Below, piece after piece: positions 26,520 through 35,310 of a stretch of 64,000 bases of DNA (position 1 is its first letter; the number at the start of each line of letters is the position of its first letter). The notes under the pieces were generated by a model. That model ran no database searches. It was not told where the DNA came from and saw nothing but the letters and a program-made list of their open reading frames with translations. A program made the position numbers and the translations under genes. This DNA comes from Thalassolituus maritimus (GTDB lineage: Bacteria > Pseudomonadota > Gammaproteobacteria > Pseudomonadales > Oceanobacteraceae). Location: positions 1-64,000 of the forward strand of contig NZ_FTOH01000011.1 in the NCBI RefSeq assembly GCF_900156675.1, given 5' to 3'.

Positions 26520-28715
26520 ATGTATTTAAGCAACATCAAACTTAAAAATTACCGTCGCCTGTCGGATGTGACCGTTGATCTGGCTGACGATATTTCTATC
26601 TTTGTGGGTTCGAATAATAGCGGAAAGACATCTGTTGCACATGCGATGCACTTTTTTGTCAGTGGTTCCAGAGATCGATTTAGTTTTCATGACATCAGTG
26701 CATGTCGCTGGGGTGATATTGACAGTTTTGAAGCAGGGAGGGACGGTGCTTCGCTTCCTGTCTTGTCGATTGACCTTTGGTTTGGGGTTGAGCAGGCAGA
26801 CCTTCACCGTGTCATTGATCTGCTTCCTAATCTTGATTGGCTGGGAGCCAAGGTGGGTGTCCGTATTGCGTTCGCGCCCCGTAATGAAGATGAAACACTG
26901 GTACGTTTTCGTGAACGGCATTCACAGGCGCAAGAAGCTGCCGGTGTTACAGATACTTCCGAGGGAGAAGATAGCTATGTAGCCCCTCCGAGATCGTTGC
27001 GTGAGTTTCTCGAAGGTGAGATCCAGAAAGAATATGAGTTTAAATACTTTGTTCTCGACGAAACTCAATTCGACGATGCGTTGGAACCAAGTGCAGGATA
27101 TGAGCCACAAGAACTGCTGCGCGATCAAGGTCGAACGGGGAAAGATATCGTCAGCTCGCTGATTAAGACTAACTTCTTGCATGCCCAGCGTCATCTTTCG
27201 GACAGTGAAGGAGGTAGCCGCTCGGAAGAGCTGTCTCGGCATCTAAGCCGCTACTACCAACGCAATCTGCAGCGCCATGGCGAGGATCACAATGCGCTTA
27301 AGGCACTCGCAGATTCGGAGATTTTGCTCAACCAGCATCTGGAGCAAGTGTTTGCTGATACTCTTCAGCGTCTAGGGCAACTGGGATATCCAGGGCTTTC
27401 CAATCCGCGCTTGATTATCAAGTCTGCGCTTAATCCAGCTACAGTAATGAATAGTCAGGATGGTGCCCATGTCCACTATGCCCTGAATGATGACGGGCTG
27501 ACACTTCCCGATAAATATAATGGCCTCGGATTCAAGAACCTAATCTATATGGTGGTCGAGCTGCTCGACCTTCATGCGCAATGGCTTGCTACGGAGGAAA
27601 ACCGACCACCATTGCATCTGGTTTTTGTTGAAGAGCCAGAGGCTCATTTACACGCACAGTTACAACAAGTATTCGTCAACAAAATTTTAGAGATATTGGC
27701 GGCCGAAGATGATGAGCCTAATGGTTTCCACACGCAGCTTGTGCTGACGACCCACTCGCCACATATTCTCTACGAGCGCGGCTTCCAGCCCATCCGCTAC
27801 TTTCGGCGAGAGGGAATCGGCATAGAGCAATCGTCCAAAGTTCTGAATCTTTCCGAGTTTTATCGGACGACGGAAAATCCGAGTCGAGATTTTCTGGAAC
27901 GGTACTTAAAACTCACGCACTGCGACATATTCTTCGCCGATGCGGCAGTACTCGTTGAGGGAAATGTCGAGCGGATAGTCATGCCTCAGATGATTCAGAA
28001 AGCAGCTCCGGGTTTACGATCCTGCTACCTTTGCGTACTCGAAATAGGTGGTGCATATGCCCACCTGTTCCGTACGCTCATTGAATTTCTAGGGATTACA
28101 ACGCTCGTCGTTACTGATCTGGACAGTGTGAGCGGGCCTGCCAGTGAGAATGATGGCGTCGAGCCTATGGAAGATGGTGATGACGATGAGGGCCCAATCA
28201 CTTCCGGAAGCACTTGCACGCCGGACACTCCGGACGCGGTTACCTCTAACCAGATGCTTGCACAGTGGCTTCCCGGCAAGAAAAAGATTGACGAACTTTT
28301 GAATGCCGATGCTGAAGAAAAGACTATAGCCGCTAATGCATTTGGGCTGGGCGCCATCAGAGTTACATATCCCTGTGCTGTCAATATAGAACGTAACGGT
28401 GAGCAGATAGAGTGTGCCGGCCGTACGCTTGAGGTCGCCTTTGCATTCGATAATCTGGATTGGACACAAGATGCCGCCAATAAAGAACTAAGACTTCGGG
28501 TACGTGCACCGCAGGATCTGGGCGATTTGGTTCAGAGAATTCATGACAAAGTGCACAGCCCAAGCTACAAGAAAACCGATTTTGCACTCGCTTTGTTGTC
28601 CAAGGACCCAGGAGCTTGGAATGTCCCTAGGTACATAGCTGAAGGCTTGGAATGGCTTGAAGCCACGTTAGGGGTGGGGGAACAGGATCGCCGTCGGCAG
28701 GATGGTGAATCATGA
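26520..28715 (+). CDS. OLD-family ATPase/TOPRIM nuclease (GajA-like)
   Basis: A 731-residue ATP-dependent endonuclease. The N-terminal ABC-type ATPase has Walker A FVGSNNSGKTS (about residue 28) and Walker B LVFVEEPEAHLHAQ (about 367) with an H-loop TTHSPH. The C-terminal TOPRIM has VLVEGNVERI (about 476) and VVTDLDSVSG (about 528). It overlaps a UvrD helicase gene by 4 bases, the two-gene arrangement of class 2 OLD systems such as Gabija. It is longer than typical GajA, with an acidic insert after the TOPRIM DxD. Target is presumably phage DNA (inference). Confidence 0.85.
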   Translation: MYLSNIKLKNYRRLSDVTVDLADDISIFVGSNNSGKTSVAHAMHFFVSGSRDRFSFHDISACRWGDIDSFEAGRDGASLPVLSIDLWFGVEQADLHRVIDLLPNLDWLGAKVGVRIAFAPRNEDETLVRFRERHSQAQEAAGVTDTSEGEDSYVAPPRSLREFLEGEIQKEYEFKYFVLDETQFDDALEPSAGYEPQELLRDQGRTGKDIVSSLIKTNFLHAQRHLSDSEGGSRSEELSRHLSRYYQRNLQRHGEDHNALKALADSEILLNQHLEQVFADTLQRLGQLGYPGLSNPRLIIKSALNPATVMNSQDGAHVHYALNDDGLTLPDKYNGLGFKNLIYMVVELLDLHAQWLATEENRPPLHLVFVEEPEAHLHAQLQQVFVNKILEILAAEDDEPNGFHTQLVLTTHSPHILYERGFQPIRYFRREGIGIEQSSKVLNLSEFYRTTENPSRDFLERYLKLTHCDIFFADAAVLVEGNVERIVMPQMIQKAAPGLRSCYLCVLEIGGAYAHLFRTLIEFLGITTLVVTDLDSVSGPASENDGVEPMEDGDDDEGPITSGSTCTPDTPDAVTSNQMLAQWLPGKKKIDELLNADAEEKTIAANAFGLGAIRVTYPCAVNIERNGEQIECAGRTLEVAFAFDNLDWTQDAANKELRLRVRAPQDLGDLVQRIHDKVHSPSYKKTDFALALLSKDPGAWNVPRYIAEGLEWLEATLGVGEQDRRRQDGES

Positions 28716-30595
28716 CAAGCAGAATCGGCAAGCCCGATACAGAAAGCGACACGATACTTCACGAGCGGCTCGCAGGTGACGGTATTCGGCATTTTGTTAT
28801 GGTTGCAGGCGCAGGCTCCGGGAAGACCACTTCCTTAGTCAAAGCCTTGGCGCAGATAGAGCGCACTCAAGGCCTCACACTGCGAAGAAACGCCCAGCAA
28901 GTCGCCTGCATAACCTATACCGAAGTGGCCGTCGAGGAAATTCGCGGCGATGTCGGAAATGACGAACTTTTCCATGTCTCCACGATTCACAGTTTTCTCT
29001 GGACACTCATCAAGCCATTTCAAAACAATCTTCGGGAATGGGTTATTAATCGTTTGCGCGAAAAAATTGCCGAAGAACAAGAGAAAATCGATAAACCCCG
29101 AACGAGAGAGGCTACGAAAGTTCATGCCGCGGAGCTCATAGAGCGCTATGGCCGCCAGCTCACAGAGATCGGTCCAGTAAAGAGCTTCCGCTATGGCACA
29201 GGCAGCGACTATTCAAACGGTGTTCTCGGCCACAGTGACATTCTGAAGATTGGCCCCGAGTTTATTGCAGGTCATGTACTAATGCAGAACGTCTTGGCTC
29301 GTCGCTTTCCTGTCGTCTTTGTTGATGAAAGCCAAGACACTGACCCGGCTTTTGTAGATGCCTTGCGTCAAGTGGCAGACGCCGTTCCAGTTGATTTTTG
29401 CCTTGGCTTTTTCGGCGATCCAGTGCAGAAAATCTATATGCAAGGAGCGGGTCCTATTCTGGCCGAAGAAGGGTGGAGAACGTTGGAGAAGCCAGAGAAC
29501 TTCCGATGTCCGCAAGCGGTACTTCGCGTTATCAATCGGATCAGGGCCGAAGACGATGGACTTCAACAAACACGGGGTCGTCAGATGGTCGTAGACGGCG
29601 AGGAGGTTCCTGTCGAAGGGACTGCCAGGATGCTGATTCTTCCTGCCGATGATCGCCGACAGGCGCGCTTGGAAGAAGCATGTCGTTGGTTGGCCGATCA
29701 AGATGGTGACGAAGGTTGGATGAATGCGGAAGACGAAGAGGCTCTGCGACTCTTAGTGCTAGTCCACAGGATGGCGGCGGCCAGGTTAGGGTTTCCCAAT
29801 CTTTATAGTGCGCTCAATGATAAGTCACCAGAGGAACTCGGCAGCGGTTTGGTAGACGGTACGGCTTGGGTGGTCCGCCCCTTCTTATCCTTCATTCTGC
29901 CATTGGTACTTGCGAGGCGCGAAGGACGAGACTTCGAGATGATGCGCCTTCTTCGTAAATATTGTCCTCGTTTACGACCCGATGCACTTGCCACGGCCGA
30001 TACAGCAGGCTTTCTGGATAGTCTAAAAGAACATGTTGAAGAATTGGTGACACTGTTGGAAGCTGGTGACGGTGCGAGCATCGGTGACGTTATGTGTTTT
30101 GTCAGGGATAGCGGCTTAGTGGCGTTAGATGAACGTTATATTGAGTTGATCAATACCTACACTGAAACCGCTGAACCGATTGTCGATCCGGCAACTGAAA
30201 ACGCGACTCTCCGCTTCATGCAATGTGAAGCAGAAGAACTTTGGGGGTACCGTAAGTACATCGAGAAAATGTCTCCCTTTGCTACCCAGCAAGGCATAAA
30301 AGGGGCTGAGTTTAATAAGGTCATTGTGGTCGTTGATGATCAAGAAGGGCGAACGAATACGTTTTCCTACGGCAAGTATTTCGGTGTGACAGAGTTGTCG
30401 GATACCGACCGTGCAAATATTGAAGCCGGAAAGGACTCTACAATTGACCGAACTCGGCGTCTGTTCTACGTGTGTTGTTCACGGGCGCTTACTGATCTTG
30501 TTGTGGTGGTGTTCGCCGAGGACACGAATCAGATGCGTGACGTATTACTGCAGAAAGCATACTTTGATCCGGAATGTATTCATGTTCTCGACTAG
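28712..30595 (+). CDS. UvrD/Rep-family helicase (GajB-like)
   Basis: A 627-residue superfamily 1 helicase. Motifs are Walker A VAGAGSGKTTSL (about residue 31), motif Ia ITYTEVAVEEIR, motif Ib VSTIHSFLW, DESQDTDP (Walker B, about 204), a motif III-like GDPVQKIYM, ENFRCP, and motif VI RRLFYVCCSRA (about 583). In Gabija the helicase partner forms a complex with the OLD nuclease and relieves nucleotide inhibition. The 4-base overlap supports joint action. Both proteins are larger than canonical GajAB, so this may be a distinct subfamily. Confidence 0.85.
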   Translation: MTSRIGKPDTESDTILHERLAGDGIRHFVMVAGAGSGKTTSLVKALAQIERTQGLTLRRNAQQVACITYTEVAVEEIRGDVGNDELFHVSTIHSFLWTLIKPFQNNLREWVINRLREKIAEEQEKIDKPRTREATKVHAAELIERYGRQLTEIGPVKSFRYGTGSDYSNGVLGHSDILKIGPEFIAGHVLMQNVLARRFPVVFVDESQDTDPAFVDALRQVADAVPVDFCLGFFGDPVQKIYMQGAGPILAEEGWRTLEKPENFRCPQAVLRVINRIRAEDDGLQQTRGRQMVVDGEEVPVEGTARMLILPADDRRQARLEEACRWLADQDGDEGWMNAEDEEALRLLVLVHRMAAARLGFPNLYSALNDKSPEELGSGLVDGTAWVVRPFLSFILPLVLARREGRDFEMMRLLRKYCPRLRPDALATADTAGFLDSLKEHVEELVTLLEAGDGASIGDVMCFVRDSGLVALDERYIELINTYTETAEPIVDPATENATLRFMQCEAEELWGYRKYIEKMSPFATQQGIKGAEFNKVIVVVDDQEGRTNTFSYGKYFGVTELSDTDRANIEAGKDSTIDRTRRLFYVCCSRALTDLVVVVFAEDTNQMRDVLLQKAYFDPECIHVLD

Positions 30596-30791
30596 CTTCA
30601 TTGAAAGGTATGGAAATATTTAACTAGATGAGCTGAAGTAAGTTGTGACTGTTGTCGTGTCAAAGTTCATTGTTTTTTACGTCCCGGCATACCGCCGTCG
30701 GGCTCGCGGGCTACGCCCCGCGCTTCTTGTCGAATCGCGGCCATTCGGCTTTGATCCCTGACGCCTCCGGCCCGTGAGGGCCTGCGCGCTC
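30596..30791. other. Junction between defence region and ICE backbone
   Basis: This gene-free stretch begins AT-rich after the helicase gene and turns abruptly GC-rich near 30,680 (CGGGCTCGCGGGCTACGCCCC and similar). The change in base composition marks the boundary between the defence modules and the conjugative-element backbone. No gene or terminator is clear. Confidence 0.45.
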
Positions 30792-30994
30792 CGCTTGCCA
30801 GTCCGAGAGAGGTGGCTGGCGGGGAGGGGCGGTCTTGCTGTTTCCCTTCACCGTACCACGGCGTTCTCGCTGTCAAGGGCTGCGCGTGCTCCGCGCGCTT
30901 GCGTCCTGCGGCCGTTGGTCACCCCTGACGGCTTGCGCTGCGCCGTGATGGCGCCGGTTCCGGGCAATTTCGCCCGAGCAACCGGAGCACGATC
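30792..30994 (+). ncRNA. Structured leader A upstream of radC
   Basis: The 203-nt leader ends at the radC ATG and is closely related to the 201-nt leader at 32,515. Two stems stand out: ACGGCG/CGCTGT (30858-30873), and a 3' hairpin with CCGGTT/AACCGG (30954-30959 with 30980-30985) around CGGGC/GCCCG. The Shine-Dalgarno GGAG (30984-30987) overlaps the 3' arm, so pairing would mask it. Transcription and regulation are inferred. A candidate RNA named for radC has been reported, and this may be a member. Confidence 0.6.
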
Positions 30995-31501
30995 ATGACT
31001 CAATTCTCTCTCATTTCCGATTCCTCGCTGCTGGTTCGTGACGACCAGGGGCGCTACCTTCCGGCTACTGCCGACCAGATCCTGACGGCTGCGCGCCAGG
31101 TGATCGACCAGAAGATCCAGCGTGGCGCCTCGTTCACGTCACCGGCCGTCGTCAAGGAGTTCTTGTGTGCCAAGCTGGCAGGGTTCGACCACGAGGTGTT
31201 CGCGTGCCTGTTTCTGGATTCGCAGCACCGCTTGATCGAGTATGCCGAGCTGTTTCGCGGCACTATCGACGGGGCGGCGGTCTACCCGCGGGAAGTGGTG
31301 AAGATGGCACTTCAGGTCAACGCTGCCGCGGTGATCTTCTCGCATAACCATCCGAGCGGAAATCCCGAGCCGAGCCAAGCGGACCGGACGATTACCCAGC
31401 GGCTGAAAGAGGCACTCGCACTGGTGGACGTGCGTACCCTGGATCATATCGTTGTCGGCGGTGAACAGACATCGTCATTCGCCGAGCGGGGGCTGTTGTA
31501 G
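30995..31501 (+). CDS. RadC-like JAB-domain protein of an ICE
   Basis: A 168-residue JAB/MPN-domain protein with the metal-binding motif SHNHPSGNPEPSQAD (about residues 114-128) and an upstream conserved glutamate region (LIEYAELFRGTID). This is the short RadC form common on ICEs and plasmids; it lacks the N-terminal HhH part of chromosomal RadC. The old DNA-repair role for RadC is not supported for this class; a link to recombination or anti-restriction is suspected only. It is preceded by leader A and followed by a strong terminator. Confidence 0.88.
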   Translation: MTQFSLISDSSLLVRDDQGRYLPATADQILTAARQVIDQKIQRGASFTSPAVVKEFLCAKLAGFDHEVFACLFLDSQHRLIEYAELFRGTIDGAAVYPREVVKMALQVNAAAVIFSHNHPSGNPEPSQADRTITQRLKEALALVDVRTLDHIVVGGEQTSSFAERGLL

Positions 31502-31504
31502 CAC

Positions 31505-31525
31505 AGGGGCTTCGGCCCCTTTTTT
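31505..31525 (+). terminator. Rho-independent terminator after radC
   Basis: A perfect AGGGGC / GCCCCT stem with a stable TTCG tetraloop is followed by a run of T residues. It begins 4 bases after the radC stop. Confidence 0.9.
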
Positions 31526-31541
31526 GCTGTGCCGTGTTTTG

Positions 31542-32351
31542 CTACTTGGGTCCGTTTCGTTCGCGCTGACGGAAGCGCTTGATATATGCATCATCGAACA
31601 AATCGTCGGGACCGAGATCCAGGGCGCAGTTGCCTAAGGAGGCTAGCGCCCGGTCGGTTAGCTTGAAGCCCCTTGGCAGTTGGCCGTAATTTCCGGCACT
31701 GTTCTCGTCGATAGCGGCGAACAGCGCCTTGAAGAAGTCTGCTCTGGATGGACGCACCGCCGCTGTGGCGGCAGCGGTCAAGGGGTCCGTTGCCGACATG
31801 ACGGCGCTCTCAGCATCCATTGCCAGTACCTCTATGAACTCGCTCAGCGAAGGCCAGTATTTCAGGTCATATTGTCCTCTCAACGCAGCCAGTCGATCTT
31901 GTACGTAAGACCGAAATAAATAGTTGTGTTGTGAAGCCGCTTCGATCACGGAGCAGCAGTGATATTGAGTATCACTGCTGAAGCCAGACGTGTTGTGCAA
32001 CCCTGAGCGCCGCTCCAGCAGTGTTGCTAGTTCGGCCGCCTTCCGTGCGATCTGGCGATTCGTATTGGCCAGATCGTCTCGCGCGGTTCTTGCCTCCTGA
32101 ATTTTCTCCGGGTTCCAGAACGCCGCCGCGCTCAACACAAGGCCGAGAAAACACTGGAGCGCTGGCGGGTGCATATGGAGTTTTCCGTACAGTTCCTCAT
32201 ACACAGGCTTCATTTCAATGCTGCGGTGTAACAGTCGATCCGCGACAGTGCTTTCGCTGGGCAGGATGCGGTGTTCGCTGTTGTAGCGCTTCTCCTCCCG
32301 AAGAAGGTCTTCGCAGATTTGCTGTGGATTCACTGTTTGCACCGAACTCAT
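31542..32351 (-). CDS. Conserved ICE protein of unknown function
   Basis: A 269-residue, mainly helical protein that I do not recognise. It has no signal peptide or membrane segment; a hydrophobic helix (CFLGLVLSAAAFW) sits near residue 90. The middle has a heptad-like Ala/Leu-rich stretch (ARDDLANTNRQIARKAAELATLLERR), probably a coiled coil. It is on the opposite strand to its neighbours, convergent with radC, and lies between the two related leaders. Even codon use and length support a real gene. Confidence 0.6.
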   Translation of the reverse strand: MSSVQTVNPQQICEDLLREEKRYNSEHRILPSESTVADRLLHRSIEMKPVYEELYGKLHMHPPALQCFLGLVLSAAAFWNPEKIQEARTARDDLANTNRQIARKAAELATLLERRSGLHNTSGFSSDTQYHCCSVIEAASQHNYLFRSYVQDRLAALRGQYDLKYWPSLSEFIEVLAMDAESAVMSATDPLTAAATAAVRPSRADFFKALFAAIDENSAGNYGQLPRGFKLTDRALASLGNCALDLGPDDLFDDAYIKRFRQRERNGPK

Positions 32352-32514
32352 GGTCTGTCCTCACTATTGTCGTGTTTCACAGTTTATTGAGTCAGGGTGA
32401 AGTTGTCGGTACCTCAATAAACATTGTCGAATCGGCTTTGAGGTACCTGTATACCCCTCATTAATACCTGTGAATGACTCCGATCCGACTTCTTCAATCC
32501 GATACTGGGCGTTT

Positions 32515-32715
32515 CGCTTGCCAATCCGAGAGGGTGCGCTGGGGTGGGCGGTCTTGCTGTACCCCTTCACCGTATCACGGCGCTCTCGCCGTCAAGGGCT
32601 TCGCGCGCTCCGCACGCTGGCGGGCGTAGCCGTCTGTGACCCTGTGACTGCTTGCGCTGCGCCGTGCTGACGCCGGTTCCGGGCAATTCCGCCCGAGCAA
32701 CTGGAGATCGTCATC
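32515..32715 (+). ncRNA. Structured leader B upstream of the CxxC protein gene
   Basis: The 201-nt leader resembles leader A from CGCTTGCCAATCCGAGAG to the start codon. Stem ACGGCG/CGCCGT (32577-32592) is fully Watson-Crick, where leader A has one G-U pair. The 3' hairpin keeps CCGGTT (32673-32678) against AACTGG (32699-32704), where a C in A has become T, giving a G-U pair. GGAG at 32703-32706 again overlaps the stem. Retained pairing supports an RNA structure. Confidence 0.6.
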
Positions 32716-33111
32716 ATGAACGACAAATCACATGTGTCGCTGGAACGTCACGTCTGCCTGGTCTGCGGCACCGCCTTCGATACCGGTAACATTCTGCTCG
32801 ACAAGCGCCTGCGCGCGAGCCTGGAACGCCACACATCGACAGGCTGGGGTCTGTGCGACGAACATCGGAGGCTGTTCGATGAGGGTTTTGTCGCCCTGGT
32901 CGAATGCGATCCAGAGCGTAGCGGCAAGCCGACAGACTCCGATTGCTTGAAGCCGGAAGCGGCGTATCGCACTGGGCGTCTGGTGCACCTGAAACGCGAG
33001 GCCTTCACAGGCGTATTCAACGTGCCGCTCGCACCCGATCAGCCTTGCGTCTTCGTCGAACCCGGCGTCATCGAACAGCTTCAGGGAATGGTGGCACCGG
33101 CATCGGATTGA
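32716..33111 (+). CDS. Small CxxC zinc-ribbon-like ICE protein
   Basis: A 131-residue protein. HVCLVCGTAFDTG and WGLCDEHRRLFDEG together give a Cys-x2-Cys ... Cys-x2-His set that looks like a zinc site. The C-terminal half is unremarkable and soluble. I do not recognise a named family. It has the same kind of leader as radC, which suggests the two are co-regulated in the element's life cycle. GGAG lies 9 bases before the ATG. Confidence 0.65.
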   Translation: MNDKSHVSLERHVCLVCGTAFDTGNILLDKRLRASLERHTSTGWGLCDEHRRLFDEGFVALVECDPERSGKPTDSDCLKPEAAYRTGRLVHLKREAFTGVFNVPLAPDQPCVFVEPGVIEQLQGMVAPASD

Positions 33112-34215
33112 TCGCTCGACCAAGCATCGAAAGCGTCGTTCCTGTTGACCGGGGCGGCGCTTTTTTTCTGCTGCGCCCCGTGTCGATGTCTCCGGCCCTG
33201 TGGGACTGCTCGTTGTGCTTGCACTCCAGGGGAACGGCTTGCAGCCGATCCCCGCCGCGCGTTGCTTGGCGCCCCTGAAAAACTGCCGAACAGGTTGCAC
33301 CTGATCGGCCTTCGCGCCTGCAGCGCTGTGTGTGAACGGTACACAGTAAAGACCATAATCTGTCCATCCGTCCCCCTTATTTCATCACCTTGTCCGCGAC
33401 TGTAGCCCACGGTCGTGTGCCGTCAAGGCGCGCCGGGCGTGTCCTCGCCTGTGCCTGTCAGCTGAAGTTACCCGGCGCTGGTTTCCTGGACGGCACCCGT
33501 CCGCGCGCTCTCCGCCGTCGCGGGCGATGAACTCGGGAAAGACGGTGACAACACGGTCGCCAGACATATGGGCCGATAATTGGGCTTGTTTATGGGGTGA
33601 CAAGGCGGGTGGGCTCCGAATCAGGGAATCCGGTGGCATCGGAGCGATCCGCCGTCAAATGCACAGGAAGGGCAACGGTGCATGCCAAAACATGCTGAAC
33701 CTTGCCGTGACGGGTTCTGTGGTGCCCGGTAGCTTTCGATGCTGGTGGTGGGGCATAAAGCGTGAGCGGGTGTGTATTACCAATGCGGGGAGGCTTGCCT
33801 GGCGTTACTGTCCGGTCCGAGCTGCAACATCGGTTGCGAAAGATGGAGGACGTTCCTCGCATGTCCTGGGCCATGGACTGACGTGAACGGGTGACAACGG
33901 ATACCGGTATCGCTGTGCCGCGGAATACCGGGTAGGCCATTACCCCTTTTGGGTCAGGTCGGCCCAATACGTCCTTGGTTCGTTGTGAATCCTGGCGAAG
34001 GTGCGGCTGCGCCTCGGGCTCAATTGCCGCAACCCTTCGGCGCAAAGAATATTCCCCGGCGCTGTGCGCCTTCCTCGCGCGGCAAATTCTTTGCGCCTTC
34101 AGGTCCTCCACGCTGTTGCGGCCGCTGCGCGGTGCGGCCCGCCCGACCCACGCCGACCGGATCACAACAAGGACGCGATGGGCGCGACCTTGGCAACCCG
34201 AAAGGAGTACACATC
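33112..34215. other. Gene-poor region with a partial third leader
   Basis: No open frame here looks like a real gene. At 33,409-33,428 a third copy of the leader motif occurs (ACGG ... CCGTCAAGG), preceded by T/C-rich sequence, but no recognisable gene follows, so it may be orphaned by deletion. The rest is GC-rich and ends in the DUF736 leader. A weak palindromic CGGGGC...GCCCCG pair lies near 33,150. Confidence 0.45.
34039..34097 (+). promoter_or_regulatory. Large hairpin upstream of the DUF736 gene
   Basis: A perfect 12-bp inverted repeat, GGCGCAAAGAAT (34039-34050) with its complement at 34086-34097, encloses a smaller GGCGC-TGT-GCGCC hairpin (34058-34070). It lies about 120 bases before the DUF736 ATG and resembles a structured leader rather than a terminator, since no T-tract follows. 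Confidence 0.5.
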
Positions 34216-34524
34216 ATGGCCAACATCGGCACCTTCACCGCAGAGAAAGACGGTTTCACCGGCACCCTGCGCACCCTGGCGCTCAACGTCAAACTCAAGT
34301 TCGTTCCCAACGACAAGGGCAGCGAGAACGCTCCCGATTACCGCCTCCTGGCAGCCAACGGCCTGGAAGTAGGCGCGGCCTGGCAGAAAGTCAGCCAGGC
34401 GGAGCGTCCCTACCTGTCGGTGACCCTCGACGATCCGTCATTTCCCGCGACTGTCTACGCCCGTCTCATCGAGGGTGATGACGGCAAGCACAACCTGCTG
34501 TGGTCTCGGAACAAGGGCGAGTGA
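34216..34524 (+). CDS. DUF736 family protein
   Basis: A 102-residue protein matching DUF736 throughout: MANIGTFTAEKDGFTGTLRTLALN at the start and NAPDYRLLA, GAAWQK and YLSVTLDDPSFPATVYARL later. The family is small, soluble, beta-rich and found almost only on conjugative elements, often near parA/repA. Function is unknown. A strong AAAGGAG site lies upstream of the ATG, and a symmetrical terminator separates it from the convergent XRE regulator. Confidence 0.9.
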   Translation: MANIGTFTAEKDGFTGTLRTLALNVKLKFVPNDKGSENAPDYRLLAANGLEVGAAWQKVSQAERPYLSVTLDDPSFPATVYARLIEGDDGKHNLLWSRNKGE

Positions 34525-34538
34525 TCGTCACGGCTTGC

Positions 34539-34565
34539 GCCCCGCCCATCGTGGCGGGGCTTTCT
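34539..34565. terminator. Bidirectional terminator between DUF736 and XRE genes
   Basis: A perfect 8-bp stem, GCCCCGCC / GGCGGGGC with a 6-nt loop, is followed by TTTCT. It lies between two convergent genes. Confidence 0.8.
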
Positions 34566-34570
34566 GTGCG

Positions 34571-34861
34571 TCAGGATTCGGGATTCGCCAGGCGTCGCTC
34601 GGTGTCCGCCATCAGTTCGGCGGAGCTGCATTCCAGCGCCCGTGCGATCTTGAGAATCAGGGCCAGCGTCGGCATGTGCTCGCCGCGTTCGACTTTCCCC
34701 AGGTGAGAGCGTTCCACGTCCGCCAGATGGGCGAGGGTTTCCTGAGCCACGCCCCGTTCCGTGCGCAGGGCGCGCACGGCTTCGCCAAAAGCCCGTGCGG
34801 GCTCCGCTTCATAGGTGGTGGCGCCGGTTGGGCGGCCGCGTTGGATTGGACGCTTCTTCAT
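34571..34861 (-). CDS. XRE-family HTH regulator
   Basis: A 96-residue Cro/C1-type HTH protein: FGEAVRALRTERGVAQETLAHLADVERSHLGKVERGEHMPTLALILKIARAL is a textbook five-helix XRE domain. A basic N-terminal arm (MKKRPIQRGRPTG) precedes it. It is transcribed toward DUF736, with a gene-free regulatory region behind it. In Tn4371-type elements such a protein is a plausible repressor of transfer genes; this role is inferred. Confidence 0.88.
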   Translation of the reverse strand: MKKRPIQRGRPTGATTYEAEPARAFGEAVRALRTERGVAQETLAHLADVERSHLGKVERGEHMPTLALILKIARALECSSAELMADTERRLANPES

Positions 34862-35310
34862 ACATGAGAGCGTCGTCTCGCGGCATAATAAAAACCACGT
34901 TAAAGATAACTCATTTGCTGTTTTCGACCTATGCTGGAAGGGGTTTAGTAACAGGGCCTTTTTTTATGCGTACAGACGTAAATTGTGGAAAGCCGCTTTG
35001 GTGGGGATGCCGGATTACGATTTGCCGGATTCGTGGTTTTGCTGATTTCCGTAGATCCGGCTTTGTATCTTTGGGCAAAACCCCGTTTGCGCATTCGTGC
35101 CTTGTGGTAAAGGCGCAAGTCCGGTTTCGTGCATTTCAGGATCGCCTTCTTGGTTCATTCCACAGCGAACAGTGCGCGAGTCTGGCGCTCGCCGCTTGCC
35201 GTCAACCCCGGCCCGCACCGGACCGTGTTGGGGTATGACGGCCGCGCGGCCTGTCCGCGCCTGGTGTCGCTTCGCTCCGCCGTGGAGCGAACCTAACAGA
35301 GGAAGCGACC
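34862..35310. other. Intergenic region between XRE and DUF2958 genes
   Basis: No gene is seen. The first 200 bases are AT-richer than the surroundings and probably hold the divergent promoter of the XRE gene. The final 130 bases form a GC-rich leader for the DUF2958 gene, with a GCTTGCCGTCAA motif at about 35,196-35,207 recalling the GCCGTCAAG core of leaders A-C. Confidence 0.4.

Noticed and set aside
30995-31501. RadC as a DNA-repair protein
   Set aside because: The short JAB-only form on mobile elements has no supported repair role; annotated by domain only.
33590-34165. 191-residue minus-strand open frame in the gene-poor region
   Set aside because: Arg/Pro/Ser-rich composition, no start context, and it covers the inverted repeats upstream of DUF736.
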